Positions 34,536-43,522 of a stretch of 64,000 bases of DNA are shown here, in pieces. Location of the stretch: contig JAUHXU010000003.1 of NCBI GenBank assembly GCA_030426805.1, positions 124,001 through 188,000 on the forward strand, in the 5' to 3' direction. The translations under genes were made by a program, and so were the position numbers. The stretch comes from a bacterium (GTDB lineage: Bacteria > Planctomycetota > JAFGQW01). The notes beneath the pieces were generated by a model that was not told the origin of the DNA, searched no databases, and saw nothing but the letters and a program-made list of their open reading frames with translations. Position 1 is the first letter of the stretch, and each line of letters begins with the position of its first letter.

Positions 34536-36730
34536 TGACGAGCCCCCCCGACGAATCGCCGCCGAAGACTCCAGCGACGTCCACGATCGCGGCGCGCGCA
34601 CGCGGTCTCGTGGGACGAATCGCCTCGGCGGTGACCGCGTGGGTCCGCGCCAACCCGCGAACCGCGCTGGTCGCCGCCATTGCCATCACGTTCGCAATCG
34701 TCGGCTGGATGCGGCTGCGCGGCGAGATCACCGAAGCCGAGCGGGTTCGCAACGCGGCGATCGCGACCGACGAACGGACGCGAGCGCGGCTCGCGGCGAC
34801 CGAGGCCGCGCTCGAAGGCATCCTCGATCGCCTCGGCATCGACGACCCGCGCTTCCCTCGGGTCGCGGCGTCCGACCCGGTCGCACGCAACGCGCTCGAG
34901 CGCACGCGAGACCTCTACCTCGCACGGACGACACCGCTCACGGACGCCGAGCCGGACCGGCTCGCGGCGACGCACACGAACCTCGCACTGGCCGAAGTCG
35001 AGTTGCGGCTCGGGCTCGATCGCGAGGCAGCCGACCATGCGGCCACCGCCGCGGCCGGGTTGCCGCCGGGGCCGGATCACGCCCGCGCGCTGCTCACCGG
35101 CGCGATCGCGCAGCGCCGCCTCGGTGAGGCCAAGGAGGCGACCGTGCTCGGCGACCAGGCGATCACCCACGCGGAGCGGTGGCTCGCTACCAATCCGGAC
35201 GACGCGGATGCCCTCGCGGTCGTCGCACGCGTATGGGTCGAGCGCGGCGACACCGCCGAACACGGGGCAAACGTACCCGCCGCAGCCGACGCGTATCGGC
35301 GCGCACTCGACGCCGTCGCGATCGGCAGCGCCACCGACCCGATGCAACTCGCGTGCGCCGGGCAGGCCGCGATGCGACTCGGCGCGCTCGCGGCGTGGCA
35401 GGGTCGCCTCGAGGACGCGCGTGGACACTACGACAGCGCCCACGTCCAACTCCGAACGCTCGCCTCTGCAGTGCCCCACCGCCGCGGCCCGCGCCGCGCC
35501 CTCGTGCGCGTCGCGATCGCGAGAGCCCGCCTCGCGCTCGAAGGCACCGACCCGACCGACGGCATGCGGGCCCTCGTCGAGGCGGTCGCCGAAGCGCGGA
35601 CGCACGAGGCCGAGTGGCCCGACCGCGAAGCGACCGCCATTCGCGCCGAGGCCCTGTTGGCGCTCGGCGAAGCCCTGGCCGACGTCGACCCGAAACGTGC
35701 GGATGCCGCGCTGGCCGAGGCGACGACGACGCTCGATGCGCTCGTCGCCCGCGCACCGGACGTCGCGCGCTTCGCGACAAACCGCGCCCACGCGGTGATC
35801 GCCCGCGCGGCGTTCCGGCTGGATCGCGGCGACGACGCGACCGTGATCGCGCGACAGCTGCGCGACGGCCTGCGGACCCTCGAGCGGCTCGCCGACGACG
35901 CGCGCACGGTGGCCGACGAGGAGCGGATCGCGGTCGCCTACCACCAGCTCGGTCGCGCGCAGGTCGCACTCGACGACGCCGAAGCGGCGAGCGCGGCACT
36001 CAAACTCGCGATCGGCCGACTCGACACGCTCGCGCGCCAACTGCCGCACGTCCGCCGACTGCGCAGCCGCCTCGCCGACGCCCGCCTGTCGCGCGGCGAC
36101 GCGTTCGTCGCGCTCGACCGGATCACCCCGGCGATCGGTGCCTACGACGCGGCGATCACCGAACTCGGGCGGATCGCGACCGACAGCGAACGCCCCGCCG
36201 ACCGGCGTGCCCTCGCCGCCGCGCTCGCGCGACTCGGGACGATCCACGCGCGGGCCGGCGATCTGGGCCGCGCGCGCAGCGCGATCGCCGGCGCATTCGA
36301 CGCGCAACGAGCCGTCGTCGACGCGCTGCCCGAATCGAACGCGGACCGCGACATGCTCGCCGACTACGGGCGCCGCCTCGCCGGCACCGCACTCGCTCTC
36401 CGCGACCACCGCGGCGTCGCGGAGGCGATGGAGCGACTCGACGAGTCGATGCCCGAGATGCGCCTCACGCAGGCCGGCTTCTTCGCGGCCGCCTGCGGCG
36501 TCGCTCGCGAGGACTCGGCGATCGGGGTCGGCGATCGCACCCGACTCGCGAACCAGTACGGGTCGCGCGCCGTCGGACTGTTGCGCAAGGCGTTCGCGCT
36601 CGGCGACATCGATCTCGCACGCCTCAAGGCGCTCCGTCGCGTGCTCTCCCCGATCGAGAACCGCGACGACTTCCGCCAACTCATCACCGAGATGCTGGCA
36701 CGCGAGGCGCAGCGCGGCGAACGCGGGTAG
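34535..36730 (+). CDS. TPR-repeat membrane-anchored protein, resembles a kinase tail without the kinase
   Basis: This 731-residue protein has one N-terminal transmembrane segment (TALVAAIAITFAIVGWMRL) after a Pro-rich cytoplasmic stretch, a short coiled coil (EITEAERVRNAAIATDER) and then a long array of TPR-like helix pairs with Ala/Leu/Gly/Tyr positions. The end (YGSRAVGLLRKAFALGD, then SPIENRDDFRQLITEM) strongly recalls the tail of planctomycetal Ser/Thr kinases, but no kinase motifs (GxGxxG, HRD, DFG) are present. It probably scaffolds protein complexes. It is monocistronic, divergent from trkH and converges on the carbamoyltransferase gene. Confidence 0.8.
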   Translation: MTSPPDESPPKTPATSTIAARARGLVGRIASAVTAWVRANPRTALVAAIAITFAIVGWMRLRGEITEAERVRNAAIATDERTRARLAATEAALEGILDRLGIDDPRFPRVAASDPVARNALERTRDLYLARTTPLTDAEPDRLAATHTNLALAEVELRLGLDREAADHAATAAAGLPPGPDHARALLTGAIAQRRLGEAKEATVLGDQAITHAERWLATNPDDADALAVVARVWVERGDTAEHGANVPAAADAYRRALDAVAIGSATDPMQLACAGQAAMRLGALAAWQGRLEDARGHYDSAHVQLRTLASAVPHRRGPRRALVRVAIARARLALEGTDPTDGMRALVEAVAEARTHEAEWPDREATAIRAEALLALGEALADVDPKRADAALAEATTTLDALVARAPDVARFATNRAHAVIARAAFRLDRGDDATVIARQLRDGLRTLERLADDARTVADEERIAVAYHQLGRAQVALDDAEAASAALKLAIGRLDTLARQLPHVRRLRSRLADARLSRGDAFVALDRITPAIGAYDAAITELGRIATDSERPADRRALAAALARLGTIHARAGDLGRARSAIAGAFDAQRAVVDALPESNADRDMLADYGRRLAGTALALRDHRGVAEAMERLDESMPEMRLTQAGFFAAACGVAREDSAIGVGDRTRLANQYGSRAVGLLRKAFALGDIDLARLKALRRVLSPIENRDDFRQLITEMLAREAQRGERG

Positions 36731-36746
36731 TCCGCCGACTCGACCG

Positions 36747-38459
36747 CTACGTCGGCCGCTTGCGCACGAGCAGATCCTCGAGCACGAGATACTCGAGCCC
36801 GCAGCCGAAGAACATCTTCACGGCGTCTTCGGGCGAGCAGACCATCGGCTCGCCGCGGCGATTGAGCGACGTGTTGATCACGCACGGGATGTCGGTCTTC
36901 GCGTGGAAGCGCTCGATCAGCGCGCGGTAGCGCGGGGCGCGCTCGGCGGTGACGTATTGCGGCCGCGCCGAGCCGTCGACGTGGACGACCTCGGGGATGC
37001 GCTCGCGCCACTCGGGTTTCACGCCGTAGCAATACGTCATGAACGGCGAGTCGTGGCTCGACTCGAACACCTTCGGCCCCCACTCGGCGAGGATCGACGG
37101 GCAAAACGGCCGCCACGCCTCGCGGAACTTGACCCGCAGGTTGATGTTGTTCGTCTGCCCCTCGACCGCCGGATTGCCGAGCACCGAGCGGTTGCCGAGC
37201 GCCCGCGGCCCCCACTCCATCCGCCCGTGGAACCACGCGACCGCATTGCCGTCGGCGAGCAGCTGCGCGGTCGTCTCGACGATATCCTCGGGCTCCTCGT
37301 ACGGGATCCGGAACTTCTCGAGCACCGCCCGGCACTCGTCGGTCGAGTATTCCGGGCCGAGTCGGACGTCGGTCATCGGCTCGATCCGCTCGCCGCGCTT
37401 GGCCGCCGACCACGCGGCAGCGCCCAGGCTCGTGCCCCCGTCGCCGGCGTTCGGCTGCACGTAGAGTTCCTCGACGAGCGGGTGCTCGATCAGCTTGCGG
37501 TTGAAGACGACGTTGAGCGCACAACCGCCGGCGAACGCGAGCCGGCCGCCGCACCGCTCGAGTACCGGACCGAGGTGGTGCTCGACGACGTGCATCGCCG
37601 CGTCCTCGAAGAGCTGCTGCGTCGCGGCCGCGACGTGGGTGTAGGGCTCGGCGATCGCGTCACCGGTCCGCGGCGGCCCGAGGCGGTCGACGAGCGCCTT
37701 CGAGTAGTGCTTGCCTCGCTCATACGCGTCGTTCGCCTCGACCTGGACGTAGTCGATGTCCAGCTCGTACTTCCCGTCGCCGAAGCGCACGAAGTCGCGC
37801 ATGTCGACCTTCGACGGGTCGCCATACGGCGCCATCCCCATCAGCTTGTATTCGCCGTCGTTCGCCTTGAAACCCAAGTACTCGGTCATCGACGAGTAGA
37901 AGAGCCCGAGACTGTCGGGCTTGAGCACCTCGTCGATCAGCCGAAGCTCCGCGCCCTGGCCCTCGGCGTAGATCGTCGTCTGCACCTCGCCGACGCCGTC
38001 GATCGACAGGACCGCGGCGTGATCGAAGCCCGAGAAGTGATACGCGCTCGCGGCGTGCGCCATATGGTGGTCGACGTACTCGACCGTGGTGCGCGACCGG
38101 TCGAAGCCCGCGGCGCGGAGCGTCTGGTCGAGCAGGCGCTCGCGGCGCCGCTGCCGCTTGTAGAGCCGCATGTGCACCATCGACGCGCGTTGGGGCCGGC
38201 GGCGCACCGTGTTCGCGAAGTACTTCCAGCGCCGGGTCCGGAGCACGTCTCGGTTCCACGGATAGGAGACGAGGTCGACCTGTTCGGGGCGGATGCCGGC
38301 AGTCTCGAGGCAGAATCGGATCGCGTTGACCGGAAGCGCGCCCGGCGCGTGCTTGACGCGCGTGAACCGTTCCTCGTCGGCCGCCGCGACGACACGGCCG
38401 TCGACGATGAGTGCCGCGGACGCATCGTGCGTGACCGCGTGAACCCCGAGAATGATCAT
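36747..38459 (-). CDS. Carbamoyltransferase, NodU/CmcH family
   Basis: This 570-residue enzyme transfers carbamoyl from carbamoyl phosphate, via carbamoyl-adenylate, to a hydroxyl. The N-terminal ASKHA-type domain has GVHAVTHDASAALIVDGRVV, EERFTRVKHAPGALP and the metal-binding HHMAHAASAYHFSGFD with SIDGVGE. AFAGGCALNVVFNRKLIEH and, in the C-terminal domain, RMEWGPRALGNRSVLGNP and NTSLNRRGEPMVCSPEDA follow. These match NodU-type carbamoyltransferases that modify natural products or glycans. The acceptor is unknown and no other pathway gene adjoins it. It has a GGGAGG ribosome site. Confidence 0.93.
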   Translation of the reverse strand: MIILGVHAVTHDASAALIVDGRVVAAADEERFTRVKHAPGALPVNAIRFCLETAGIRPEQVDLVSYPWNRDVLRTRRWKYFANTVRRRPQRASMVHMRLYKRQRRRERLLDQTLRAAGFDRSRTTVEYVDHHMAHAASAYHFSGFDHAAVLSIDGVGEVQTTIYAEGQGAELRLIDEVLKPDSLGLFYSSMTEYLGFKANDGEYKLMGMAPYGDPSKVDMRDFVRFGDGKYELDIDYVQVEANDAYERGKHYSKALVDRLGPPRTGDAIAEPYTHVAAATQQLFEDAAMHVVEHHLGPVLERCGGRLAFAGGCALNVVFNRKLIEHPLVEELYVQPNAGDGGTSLGAAAWSAAKRGERIEPMTDVRLGPEYSTDECRAVLEKFRIPYEEPEDIVETTAQLLADGNAVAWFHGRMEWGPRALGNRSVLGNPAVEGQTNNINLRVKFREAWRPFCPSILAEWGPKVFESSHDSPFMTYCYGVKPEWRERIPEVVHVDGSARPQYVTAERAPRYRALIERFHAKTDIPCVINTSLNRRGEPMVCSPEDAVKMFFGCGLEYLVLEDLLVRKRPT

Positions 38460-38482
38460 GGGCCACGAACCTCCCGGGGCGA

Positions 38483-38491
38483 AGTGTAGCA
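38483..38491 (-). promoter_or_regulatory. Extended -10 (TGCTACACT) for the carbamoyltransferase gene
   Basis: It is read on the minus strand 23 bases before the ATG at 38459 and is one of the recurrent TGC-TAYAMT boxes in this window. Confidence 0.5.
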
Positions 38492-38537
38492 GGGAGCCGG
38501 GCGAATGCCACCGCGTGCCGGAACGCCCGACATCGCG

Positions 38538-38551
38538 TATGCTTCACGGCG
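38538..38551 (+). promoter_or_regulatory. Candidate -10 (TATGCT) eight bases before the histidine kinase ATG
   Basis: GCGTATGCT ends at 38543, and eight bases follow before the ATG at 38552, with no ribosome site. The spacing suggests a leaderless or nearly leaderless transcript. Confidence 0.4.
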
Positions 38552-40258
38552 ATGTCCGGACCCTCTTTCGCCCGCTCGCTGACGTGGCAGCTCCTGATCT
38601 GGATGGCCGCGATCGGCCTCGGCCCGCTGCTCGTCGTATCGGTGCTCGGCTACCGCGATGCCGAGAGCGCGATCCGCGAATTGGGTGATCGCTACCTCCG
38701 CTCCGTGCTCGACTCGCGCAAGGCGCGGCTCGAACGGTGGCGGGTCGAGGTCGAGTCGGACTTCAGCTTCCTCGCGGTCGCCCCGTGCACGGTCGGTGCG
38801 TGCAATCGCCCCCCCGACGACGGCACACCGCTCGGCGCGGCCTGCTGCGACTTCCTGAAGAACATCTGCCAGCACGACCGCATCTACCGGACGATCGCGT
38901 CGTTCGACGAGCGATGGCAGCGCGTGAGCGACACCGCGGCGGACGGCGCGATCGATGCGACCGAGCTGCCGGAGCCGTTCAAGCGCGCGCTCCAGGCGTC
39001 GGGCGGATTCGTCGTGTCGGACGCGCGCCGTCGCGGCGACGCTACCGAAGCATTCGCCGGCCACGGCATTCAGCAGTCCGATCGGACCGTCGGCTACGTC
39101 GTCGCGCGGCTCGACCTCGCGTCGGTGATCGCACCGATCCTGGCCGACCCCAACGGCCTCGGCACGAGCGGCCGCGCAAGGCTGCTGCTCGCGGGCGACG
39201 CGGACCCGGCCAGCGCGCTTCCGATGGACGGTCCGCCGTCGAAGTATCGCGACGGCGACGCGATGCGACTCGGCGTCGCAACGGCGGTCGACGGCCTCGG
39301 CCGGCTCGTCGTCGACGTGGATCCGGACGAAGCGTTCGAGCTCGTCGACACGCTCGGCAGCCGCGCTCGACGCACGGCCCTGTTGACCCTCGCGGCGATC
39401 GTCGCGCTCGCGTTCATCGGTGCCCGCCGCCTGTCGCGGCCGCAGCGCGACCTCGCCGACGCGTCGCGGCGCATCGCCGCGGGCGAGCGCAGCCGTCGCC
39501 TCGAACCGCGCGGGACCGCCGAGGACCGCGACGTCGCGACGGCCTTCAACGCGATGCTCGACGAACTCGACGCGGCCGAAGCACGCGTGCGGCGCCAGGC
39601 CTCGCTGGCCGCGGTCGGCAGCCTCAGCACGAGCATCGTCCACGAGATGCGCAATCCGCTCGCGTCGGTCAAGCTGAACCTCGGGCCGCTCGCCGCGCGC
39701 GCGGGCGACGATCCCGCACACGCCGAGCTGGCCGCGATCGCGACCGCGCAGGTGGCGCGCCTGGAGAGCATGCTCGCCGACTTGCTCCACTACGGGCGCC
39801 CGCTCGAGCCGGCGCCGGTCGACCTCCCGTTCGGCGACCTCGTCGACGACGTGCTGATCGACCTGCGCGGCGAACTCGATGCCCGTGGCATCGCGCCGGT
39901 GATCGACGACCGCCTCGGCGATCGCCCCCTCCGCGCCGACCCGGAGCTCATGCGGCGCGTGCTCGGCAACCTCGTCGAGAACGCACTCGCCGCCGTCGGT
40001 GCGGGCGGCCGCATCGAGATCGCTGCCCGGCCGATCGCGTCGGGCGTCGAGGTCACCGTGTCGGACGACGGTAACGGGATCCCGCCCGCGAACCGCGCGC
40101 GGATCTTCGAGCCGTTCTTCACGACCCGCGACGGCGGCACCGGGCTCGGTCTGGCAAACGTCAAGAAGATCGTCGAGTATCACGGCGGCCGCGTGGCCGC
40201 CGAGGACGTCCCCGGCGGCGGGACGCGATTCGTGATCACCTTGCCCGGCGCGCCATGA
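38552..40258 (+). CDS. Sensor histidine kinase with Cys-rich periplasmic domain
   Basis: This is a 568-residue membrane kinase. TM1 is about residues 13-33 and TM2 about 270-290 (LLTLAAIVALAFIGARRLS); the ~230-residue domain between them holds five Cys (79, 84, 98, 99, 106). A HAMP-like linker (SRPQRDLADASRRIAAGE) precedes the phospho-acceptor box IVHEMRNPLASVKL, with His near 364. ATPase boxes are NLVENALAAVGAGG (N), VSDDGNGIPPANRARIFEPF (G1/F) and GGTGLGLANVKKIVEYHGG (G2). It overlaps the response regulator start by ATGA, so it forms a cognate pair with it. The Cys cluster may sense metal, haem or redox state. Confidence 0.92.
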   Translation: MSGPSFARSLTWQLLIWMAAIGLGPLLVVSVLGYRDAESAIRELGDRYLRSVLDSRKARLERWRVEVESDFSFLAVAPCTVGACNRPPDDGTPLGAACCDFLKNICQHDRIYRTIASFDERWQRVSDTAADGAIDATELPEPFKRALQASGGFVVSDARRRGDATEAFAGHGIQQSDRTVGYVVARLDLASVIAPILADPNGLGTSGRARLLLAGDADPASALPMDGPPSKYRDGDAMRLGVATAVDGLGRLVVDVDPDEAFELVDTLGSRARRTALLTLAAIVALAFIGARRLSRPQRDLADASRRIAAGERSRRLEPRGTAEDRDVATAFNAMLDELDAAEARVRRQASLAAVGSLSTSIVHEMRNPLASVKLNLGPLAARAGDDPAHAELAAIATAQVARLESMLADLLHYGRPLEPAPVDLPFGDLVDDVLIDLRGELDARGIAPVIDDRLGDRPLRADPELMRRVLGNLVENALAAVGAGGRIEIAARPIASGVEVTVSDDGNGIPPANRARIFEPFFTTRDGGTGLGLANVKKIVEYHGGRVAAEDVPGGGTRFVITLPGAP

Positions 40259-41592
40259 CCGCGATCCTGATCATCGACGACGATCGCGCGCTGTGCCGCT
40301 CGCTGCAGATCCAGCTCGCGGCCCACGGCCACGACGTCGCCTTCGAGAACCGTGCCGCCGACGGCATCGAGGCCGCGCGCGACGGCGACGCGGAGCTCGT
40401 CCTGCTCGACCTCGGCCTGCCGGACGCGACGGGCCTCGACGTGCTCCGCGCCTTCGCCGACGAGGGCATCGACGTGCCGGTCGTGATGGTGACCGGCCAG
40501 CAGGACACGAAGGCGACGATCGAGGCGATGCGCCTCGGCGCGTTCGATTACGTGCGGAAGCCGTTCGCGCTCGACGACGTATTACTCGTGCTCGAGAAGC
40601 TCGAGCGCCAGCGCCGGCTGGCGACGCCGGGGCCGGACGCCCTCGTGATCGACACCCCGCCCGCGCCGCCCGGCGAGATCGTCGGCCGCGACCGGCGGAT
40701 CGTCGAGGTCGTCAAGCAGATCGGGCTCCTCTCGCGTTCGCCGGTCACGGTGCTGATCGAAGGCGAGACGGGCACCGGCAAGGAACTGGTCGCGCACGCG
40801 CTCCACGAGGCGTCGGCGCCCGGCAAGCCGTTCGTCGCGGTCAATTGTTCCGCGATCGTGCCGACGCTGATGGAGAGCGAGCTGTTCGGCCACGAGCGCG
40901 GTGCGTTTACCGGCGCGGATCGCACGCGCGCCGGGCGCTTCGAGCAAGCGGGTTCGGGCACGCTGTTCCTCGACGAGATCTCGGAGATCTCGCTCGAACT
41001 GCAGGCGAAGCTGCTCCGCGTGTTGCAGGAGCGCACGTTCGAGCGCGTCGGCGGCGACGCCACGCTCGCGCTCGACGCCCGCGTGATCGCCGCGACGAAC
41101 CGCGACGCGGCCGCGCTGGTCCGCGAAGGACGATTCCGCGAGGACCTCTACTACCGGCTCGGCGTCACGCGCATCGAGTTGCCGGCGCTGCGGGAACGAC
41201 GCGACGACTTGCCGCTGCTCGTCGCGCACCTCGTCGAACGACTCGGCCGCACGCTCCACCGACGGATCGGGTCGGTGTCCGACGAAGCGATGCGCCGACT
41301 CGCCGCCTACGACTGGCCGGGAAACGTGCGCGAACTCGAGAACGTGCTGACGCGCGCGATCGCGATCGCGCCGGGAGACGCGCTGACCGAAGAGGAACTC
41401 GCGGTGCCCCTGGCCGACCCCGATCGCCCCTCGACGGACGAGGGCGTCGTGCCGCTACGCGAGACCGAACGTCGCGCGGTGCGGCGCGCGCTCGACGCGA
41501 ACGAGTGGAACGTGACACGCACCGCGAAGCAGCTCGAGATATCGCCGACGACGCTGCGCAAGAAGATCGCCGACTACGGCCTCGAACCGTGA
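40255..41592 (+). CDS. Sigma-54-dependent response regulator, NtrC family
   Basis: This 445-residue regulator has a receiver domain with IIDDD at 6-10, phospho-acceptor Asp52 (VLLDLGLPDATG) and a Lys in YVRKPFALDD. The AAA+ domain follows: Walker A GETGTGKELVAHALHEAS, the sigma-54 contact loop GAFTGA intact, Walker B GTLFLDEISEISLELQ, and the R finger region. The C-terminal Fis-type helix-turn-helix is NVTRTAKQLEISPTTLRKKI. Phosphorylated by the upstream kinase, it should activate RpoN promoters. The downstream gene overlaps its stop codon, so an envelope protein is in the same operon. Confidence 0.95.
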   Translation: MTAILIIDDDRALCRSLQIQLAAHGHDVAFENRAADGIEAARDGDAELVLLDLGLPDATGLDVLRAFADEGIDVPVVMVTGQQDTKATIEAMRLGAFDYVRKPFALDDVLLVLEKLERQRRLATPGPDALVIDTPPAPPGEIVGRDRRIVEVVKQIGLLSRSPVTVLIEGETGTGKELVAHALHEASAPGKPFVAVNCSAIVPTLMESELFGHERGAFTGADRTRAGRFEQAGSGTLFLDEISEISLELQAKLLRVLQERTFERVGGDATLALDARVIAATNRDAAALVREGRFREDLYYRLGVTRIELPALRERRDDLPLLVAHLVERLGRTLHRRIGSVSDEAMRRLAAYDWPGNVRELENVLTRAIAIAPGDALTEEELAVPLADPDRPSTDEGVVPLRETERRAVRRALDANEWNVTRTAKQLEISPTTLRKKIADYGLEP

Positions 41593-42449
41593 TCCGCGTC
41601 GTCGCGTGCCTCCTCGTCGCCGCCGCGACGGCGACGGGCCAGGCCTTCACCGAGAGCGGCAGCATCACGTCACGTCTGACGCCGGACCTCGGCGCGCGCA
41701 TCGAAGCGTACGAGACGACGAACGTGTTCGATCTGCGCACCGCGACGCGACTCAAGATCGGCTTGTCGCAGTCCCTCGAGTTCGAGGCCGAGAGCCAGTC
41801 GGTGTGGTATCGGCGCGTTCGCTTCGTCGGCGCCGACGGGTTCGGCGCGCGCGAAGTGCTCGGTGGGCTCGCGGACCCGCATTTCCAGCTCAAGGCGTCC
41901 CTGCTGCGACACGACGGCGAGCAGGACGCGACGCGTCTCGCCGCGTTCGCCGAGTTGGGCGTCCCCGTCGGCCGCGACAGCCAACGCGCCAACGGCGTCG
42001 TGATCCCGCGGCAGCTACAGATCAGCTCGGGCGGCTGGACCTTCGGTGGCGGCGGCGCGTTCACCTGGATCCGGGACCGACACCGCTTCTCGACCGAGGC
42101 GCGTTTCCGCCACTACACGCGCCACGACGGCTTCCGCCTCGGCGAGACGATCCACATCAACGCGGCCTGGCGTTGGCGCGCGACGCCCGACGTGATCGAC
42201 GTCGAGCAGCGGCAGCTCGAAGTGCGCCCGATGTTCGAAGTCCTCTACGAACACCGCTTCGAGTCGCGCGCCACGCGCGGCCTCGACGACGACGGCGATC
42301 GCCTGTGGCTCGCGCCCGGCGTGCAGCTCTTCCCGTTCCCCAACCTGCAACTCGAACTCAGCGTCCGCCTCCCCGTCTGGCAGACGATGGAGGGCCCGGA
42401 CGGCAACGCCCGCTGGGGCGCCCTCGCGTCAGTGCGCGTCTGGTTCTAA
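41589..42449 (+). CDS. Putative outer-membrane beta-barrel protein
   Basis: This 286-residue protein has a GTG start overlapping the regulator stop (GTGA) and a short signal peptide (VVACLLVAAATATGQA). The mature part is a series of amphipathic alternating strands (RIEAYETTNVFDLRTATRLK, LEFEAESQSVWYRRV, RHRFSTEARFRHYTR) and ends in Phe (LASVRVWF), the usual outer-membrane insertion signature. The layout resembles Phenol_MetA_deg-type transporters, but the assignment is tentative. Being third in the kinase/regulator operon, it may be the sensed or controlled envelope component. Element C lies just downstream. Confidence 0.68.
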   Translation: MIRVVACLLVAAATATGQAFTESGSITSRLTPDLGARIEAYETTNVFDLRTATRLKIGLSQSLEFEAESQSVWYRRVRFVGADGFGAREVLGGLADPHFQLKASLLRHDGEQDATRLAAFAELGVPVGRDSQRANGVVIPRQLQISSGGWTFGGGGAFTWIRDRHRFSTEARFRHYTRHDGFRLGETIHINAAWRWRATPDVIDVEQRQLEVRPMFEVLYEHRFESRATRGLDDDGDRLWLAPGVQLFPFPNLQLELSVRLPVWQTMEGPDGNARWGALASVRVWF

Positions 42450-42490
42450 CCGTCACGCCCGGCGCCGTGGCCGGCCTGCTGGGTTTGAAT

Positions 42491-42659
42491 GCGTTTGGCG
42501 CGCGGATCCTGCACCATTCACGTGGCATCCATGCGGGTCGCGGGCCGATGTTGCACCAAGGTGTATCGAATGCACTGCCAATGAACGGCATCGGGTGCAG
42601 AATCACCGCGCCAAGCGCACGCATCGCGAAAATCGGTGCACAACCGGCCCGCCAAGCGC
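42491..42659. repeat. 169-bp intergenic element, copy C
   Basis: This copy has TTGGC-N10-TGCACC at 42495, a second direct unit whose TGCACC (42552) is intact but whose TTGGC half (expected at 42537) is lost, and two inverted GGTGCA-N10-GCCAA units at 42594 and 42635. Offsets 0, 42, 84 and 125 are kept. The first unit matches copy A at 22 of 25 positions. It lies between the convergent outer-membrane gene and msrA. Confidence 0.9.
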
Positions 42660-42733
42660 AGCAAACGAACGCGCGATGGCTCGCTGGCGCGAATCTGACC
42701 CGAAACGGGACAGATCCGCCGCAGCGAGCGTGG

Positions 42734-43366
42734 CTACTTCTTCAGGCCGAGCTTCTCGAGCTTGGGGGCGATCACGGCGGGGCAGTACGGGTTCTCGTTC
42801 TTGTTCAGCCGGTAGTAGTCCTGGTGTTTGACCTCGGCCTTGTAGAACGTGGAGGCCGCCGTGATCTCGGTGACGATCGGATCGGCGAACGCGCCGGACG
42901 CGTCCTTCTTCTCTTTCGATGCGATCGCGGCGGCGCGTTGCGCGTCGTCGTGGTAGAAGATCGCCGAGCGATACTGCGTTCCCCGATCGCCGCCCTGTCG
43001 ATTCAGCGTCGTCGGATCGTGCAGCTTCCAAAACCACTCGAGCAGCGCCTCGTAGGACAGCACGTCCGGATCGAACGTGACCTGGACGACTTCGGCGTGC
43101 CCGGTCGCCCCGGTGCACACCGCGTTGTAGGTCGGATTCTCGACGTCACCGCCCATGTAGCCCGAGGTGACGGACAGGACGCCGTCGACCTGCTCGAGCA
43201 CCGCCTCGACACACCAGAAGCACCCGGCGCCGAACGTCGCGATACGCGACACCTCCGCCTTCGAATCGCTCATTCGCTCGACCTCCCCCGCCCGCTCCGG
43301 CGGTGCGGATTGACTGCACGACATCAGACCGACGACCGCGACGGCCATCACGACAAGGCGAAGCAT
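42734..43366 (-). CDS. msrA: Peptide methionine sulfoxide reductase MsrA, lipoprotein form
   Basis: This 210-residue enzyme reduces methionine-S-sulfoxide. The catalytic segment is ATFGAGCFWCVEAVLEQVDG, with YMGGDVENPTYNAVCTGATGHAE and RGTQYRSAIFYH; a likely resolving Cys is in NPYCPAV near the C-terminus. The N-terminus MLRLVVMAVAVVGLMSC is a lipoprotein signal, so the enzyme probably repairs envelope proteins. There is no MsrB fusion or neighbour. The gene is monocistronic and convergent with the gene ending at 42449. Confidence 0.95.
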   Translation of the reverse strand: MLRLVVMAVAVVGLMSCSQSAPPERAGEVERMSDSKAEVSRIATFGAGCFWCVEAVLEQVDGVLSVTSGYMGGDVENPTYNAVCTGATGHAEVVQVTFDPDVLSYEALLEWFWKLHDPTTLNRQGGDRGTQYRSAIFYHDDAQRAAAIASKEKKDASGAFADPIVTEITAASTFYKAEVKHQDYYRLNKNENPYCPAVIAPKLEKLGLKK

Positions 43367-43460
43367 CGGCTACCTCCGGGCTGGGGTCTCGTGTTCGCAC
43401 GCCGAGCGTAGCACGCCGGCGACTCCACGGGAAACGTGCGCACCCGGCCCGATCCGCGAC

Positions 43461-43479
43461 GCGAATCGTGCAAATTCGC
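43461..43479. promoter_or_regulatory. Small inverted repeat upstream of malate synthase
   Basis: GCGAAT, a seven-base spacer and ATTCGC lie about 45 bases before the aceB ATG, in the 156-base gap between divergent msrA and aceB. The symmetry and position suit an operator site; no regulator is identified. Confidence 0.3.
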
Positions 43480-43522
43480 TCACGCACCCCCCGATCCCGC
43501 CGATCCTAACAAGCGGTATCCG

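Noticed and set aside
34496..36679. 728-codon upstream extension of trkH on the minus strand
   Set aside because: The extension is antisense to the TPR gene, low in hydrophobic residues and without TrkH homology. The true start is ATG 34495, behind an extended -10 box.
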